In this document: one piece after another, positions 4,760-6,132 of the stretch
Layout: each line of letters begins with the position of its first letter
Position numbering within the stretch: the stretch's first letter is position 1
Assembly (NCBI GenBank): GCA_000434475.1
Contig: FR879548.1
Span: 29,366-35,497, forward strand
Direction of reading: 5' to 3'
From: Dialister sp. CAG:486
Lineage (GTDB): Bacteria; Bacillota; Negativicutes; Veillonellales; Dialisteraceae
DNA: 6,132 nt
Program-made: the position numbers and the translations under genes
Notes under the pieces: generated by a model
Told to the model about the DNA's origin: nothing
Database searches by the model: none
What the model saw: the letters and a program-made list of their open reading frames with translations, nothing else

Positions 4760-4800
4760 TCTGAAGTCTTCCAGTCCCCAGTCACTAATCACCAGTCAGA
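4758..4800. repeat. heptad array overlapping the aroA stop
   Basis: The units are AGTCTGA, AGTCTTCC (8 bp), AGTCCCC, AGTCACT, AATCACC and AGTCAGA. The aroA stop TAG (4785-4787) falls at a CT|A unit junction, and the last residues T-G-D are encoded by the array, as in aroC. TAG, an adjacent in-frame TGA and out-of-frame TGAs close all frames. Confidence 0.75.
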
Positions 4801-6062
4801 AGCCGTCCCCCGACCCGCTTGAAATCCTCCCAGAATGTCGGGTACGATTTCCGGACGCTTTCCGCGCCTTCGACGGTCAGAGGCGCACTGCATTTCGCAG
4901 AGACGGCGGCGAGGGCCATGGCGATGCGATGGTCGTTCCATGAGGAGACGGCGCCGCCTGTGAGGTGGTCCCGCCCGCGGATCAAGAGGCCGTCGGGCTT
5001 TTCTTCGATGTCCGCGCCGAGCTTCGTGAGCTCGACAGCCATGGCATGGAGACGGTCACATTCCTTCAGGCGCACGCGAGAGGCATGAATGATCTCGGTC
5101 GTGCCTTCACTGACAGCGGCAAGGGCGGCGAGCGCCGGCACGAGGTCAGGGCAGTCTTCGGCATCGATCACGGTCCCCCGTGTCTTCGATGGCTTGGCAG
5201 CGATCATGCCGTCCTCTTCGCGGATGTCTCCGCCCATCTTGCTAAGGATGGTAAGGATCGCTTTGTCCCCTTGCTTTGAGTCAAGGAAAAGTCCCTGCAG
5301 CGTGATGCCCGCTCCCGTGAGACCGCTGACTAGCCAGAAGGCGGCCTGCGAGTAGTCCCCTTCCACGGCAAATGCGCCCGCCTTGTAGGACTGCCCGCCC
5401 GGAATCTCGTAATGCTCGGGGCTTTTCTCATGGATGGTGATGCCATGACGGGCAAGCGTATCCAGCGTCATATCGACATAGCTCTTCGACTCCAGCGTGG
5501 TCGTGCTGATAAGTACGGAGTCATCCCCGGAAAGCGGCAGTGCAAAGAGGAGGCCGGTGAAGAACTGCGAGCTGACATCTCCGGGAAGCGCATAGCGCCC
5601 GCCGGGAAGCTGCCCTTTGACCGTAAGAGGAAGACCGTCCCGGTTGTCGAAGGAAATGCCCTTCTCATCAAAGATCCCATAGTACGGTGTCAGCGGGCGC
5701 TCCGAGAGGCGGCCATGCCCCACATAGCGGATGACATTCCCTGAAATAAGACCGAGCGGGATAAGGAAACGCAGTGTCGAGCCGGACTCTCCTGCATCGG
5801 CTTCGAGCCGTCCTTTCTGCGGGGAAAGGCCGCCGGAAATATGGAAGGTGAGGCCGTCTTCGGTAGCCTCTTCTGTAAAATGCGCGCCCATCAGCGAAAG
5901 GATGCGGACTGTGGCTTCGATGTCCTGTGACGGGGTCACGCCGGAGAGTGTCGTTTCCCCCTTGGCAAGCGCAGCGGCGATCAGCTCGCGATGCGTCATG
6001 CTTTTCGAGGACGGCACGCGGAGCACGCCGGAAAGCGGCGCGGGGGTGATGGTGATATGCAT
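4785..6062 (-). CDS. aroA: 3-phosphoshikimate 1-carboxyvinyltransferase (EPSP synthase)
   Basis: Transfers enolpyruvyl from PEP to shikimate-3-phosphate, the sixth pathway step and the glyphosate target. The 425 residues are the full normal length of the two-domain fold. Residues equivalent to known E. coli positions: Lys20, Ser21 and Arg25 (SSKSMTHR, 18-25); Ser164-Ser165-Gln166 (SSQFFTGLL); Asp306 (CPDLVPA; general base); Lys333-Glu334 (RLKECDR); Arg379 (NDHRIAMA); Lys405 (VRKSYPTF). The glyphosate/PEP loop reads GESGSTLRFL (91-100): Gly94 matches Gly96, but Ser replaces Thr97 and Phe99 replaces Pro101. ATG is preceded by AAAGGAG at 7 nt. It is first of the visible genes; its upstream leader motif reaches the window edge, so the transcription start may lie outside. 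Confidence 0.97.
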   Translation of the reverse strand: MHITITPAPLSGVLRVPSSKSMTHRELIAAALAKGETTLSGVTPSQDIEATVRILSLMGAHFTEEATEDGLTFHISGGLSPQKGRLEADAGESGSTLRFLIPLGLISGNVIRYVGHGRLSERPLTPYYGIFDEKGISFDNRDGLPLTVKGQLPGGRYALPGDVSSQFFTGLLFALPLSGDDSVLISTTTLESKSYVDMTLDTLARHGITIHEKSPEHYEIPGGQSYKAGAFAVEGDYSQAAFWLVSGLTGAGITLQGLFLDSKQGDKAILTILSKMGGDIREEDGMIAAKPSKTRGTVIDAEDCPDLVPALAALAAVSEGTTEIIHASRVRLKECDRLHAMAVELTKLGADIEEKPDGLLIRGRDHLTGGAVSSWNDHRIAMALAAVSAKCSAPLTVEGAESVRKSYPTFWEDFKRVGGRLLTGD

Positions 6063-6085
6063 AGTGGTACTCCTTTGGGAAAGGG

Positions 6086-6132
6086 TTCGTGGTTCGGGGC
6101 TAGCCCCGGGGCGTGCCGCCCCTTGATTGGGG
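6086..6132 (-). promoter_or_regulatory. TTCRGGG heptads and two-hairpin leader motif upstream of aroA
   Basis: Two heptads, TTCGTGG and TTCGGGG (6086-6099), are followed by the palindrome GGGGCTAGCCCC (6096-6107), then GGGGC-GTGCC-GCCCC (6108-6122) and TTGATTGGGG to the window edge. This is the third and most GC-rich copy of the leader motif, 10-20 nt upstream of the aroA AAAGGAG. The motif continues past the edge, so its extent is unknown. Confidence 0.5.

Noticed and set aside
4594..4785. Small open frames across the palindromic elements (HFERSEKS / SEARNLS type peptides)
   Set aside because: These are translations of the inverted-repeat arms, of a kind I recall as common spurious hypothetical proteins. 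There are no ribosome sites.

Overview
The window is a run of five aromatic amino acid biosynthesis genes, all on the minus strand and so read right to left: aroA (EPSP synthase), aroC (chorismate synthase), pheA (prephenate dehydratase with ACT domain), aroE (shikimate dehydrogenase) and aroK (shikimate kinase). In pathway order, AroE, AroK, AroA and AroC make chorismate from 3-dehydroshikimate. Chorismate mutase, which is not in the window, gives prephenate, and PheA commits it to phenylalanine. DAHP synthase, AroB, dehydroquinase and TyrA are also absent; some may lie beyond the right edge. No convincing gene lies on the plus strand.

Organism: strong AAAGGAG-type ribosome sites, moderately high GC and clostridial-style sequences (for example the GESGSTLRF block of AroA) suggest a Bacillota member. 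From memory of similar repeat-rich gaps I would guess a Negativicute such as Dialister or a relative, but the sequence does not prove it.

The unusual part is the spacing. A tight operon would have gaps of a few bases. Here the gaps are 300 bp (aroA-aroC), 351 bp (aroC-pheA), 288 bp (pheA-aroE) and 392 bp (aroE-aroK), and they are filled with short repeat modules in roughly the same order. In the gene sense, (1) a heptanucleotide array (plus-strand unit AGTCACY) overlaps the 3' end of the upstream gene and supplies its TAG stop. (2) Next come palindromic interspersed elements: two full copies of about 170 bp at 3189-3357 and 4583-4759, a solitary arm at 2155-2190, and other hairpins. (3) Then come hairpin repeats (TGGCGGC-TTC-GCCGCCA, GCGGCGC-n14-GCGCCGC) and TTCTCGTATCG boundary motifs. 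(4) Tandem TTCRGGG heptamers or GGTTCNNNN nonamers follow. (5) Last is a two-hairpin leader motif just upstream of the ribosome site of aroK, pheA and aroA.

Gaps over 300 bp: 724-1115 holds the leader motif, nonamers, a hairpin repeat, an orphan heptad array, a second hairpin repeat and a tandem palindrome. 3048-3398 holds the leader motif, a hairpin repeat, one full palindromic element and a heptad array. I see no gene in either. The left end (1-216) downstream of aroK holds an inverted repeat and possibly the first codons of another minus-strand gene.
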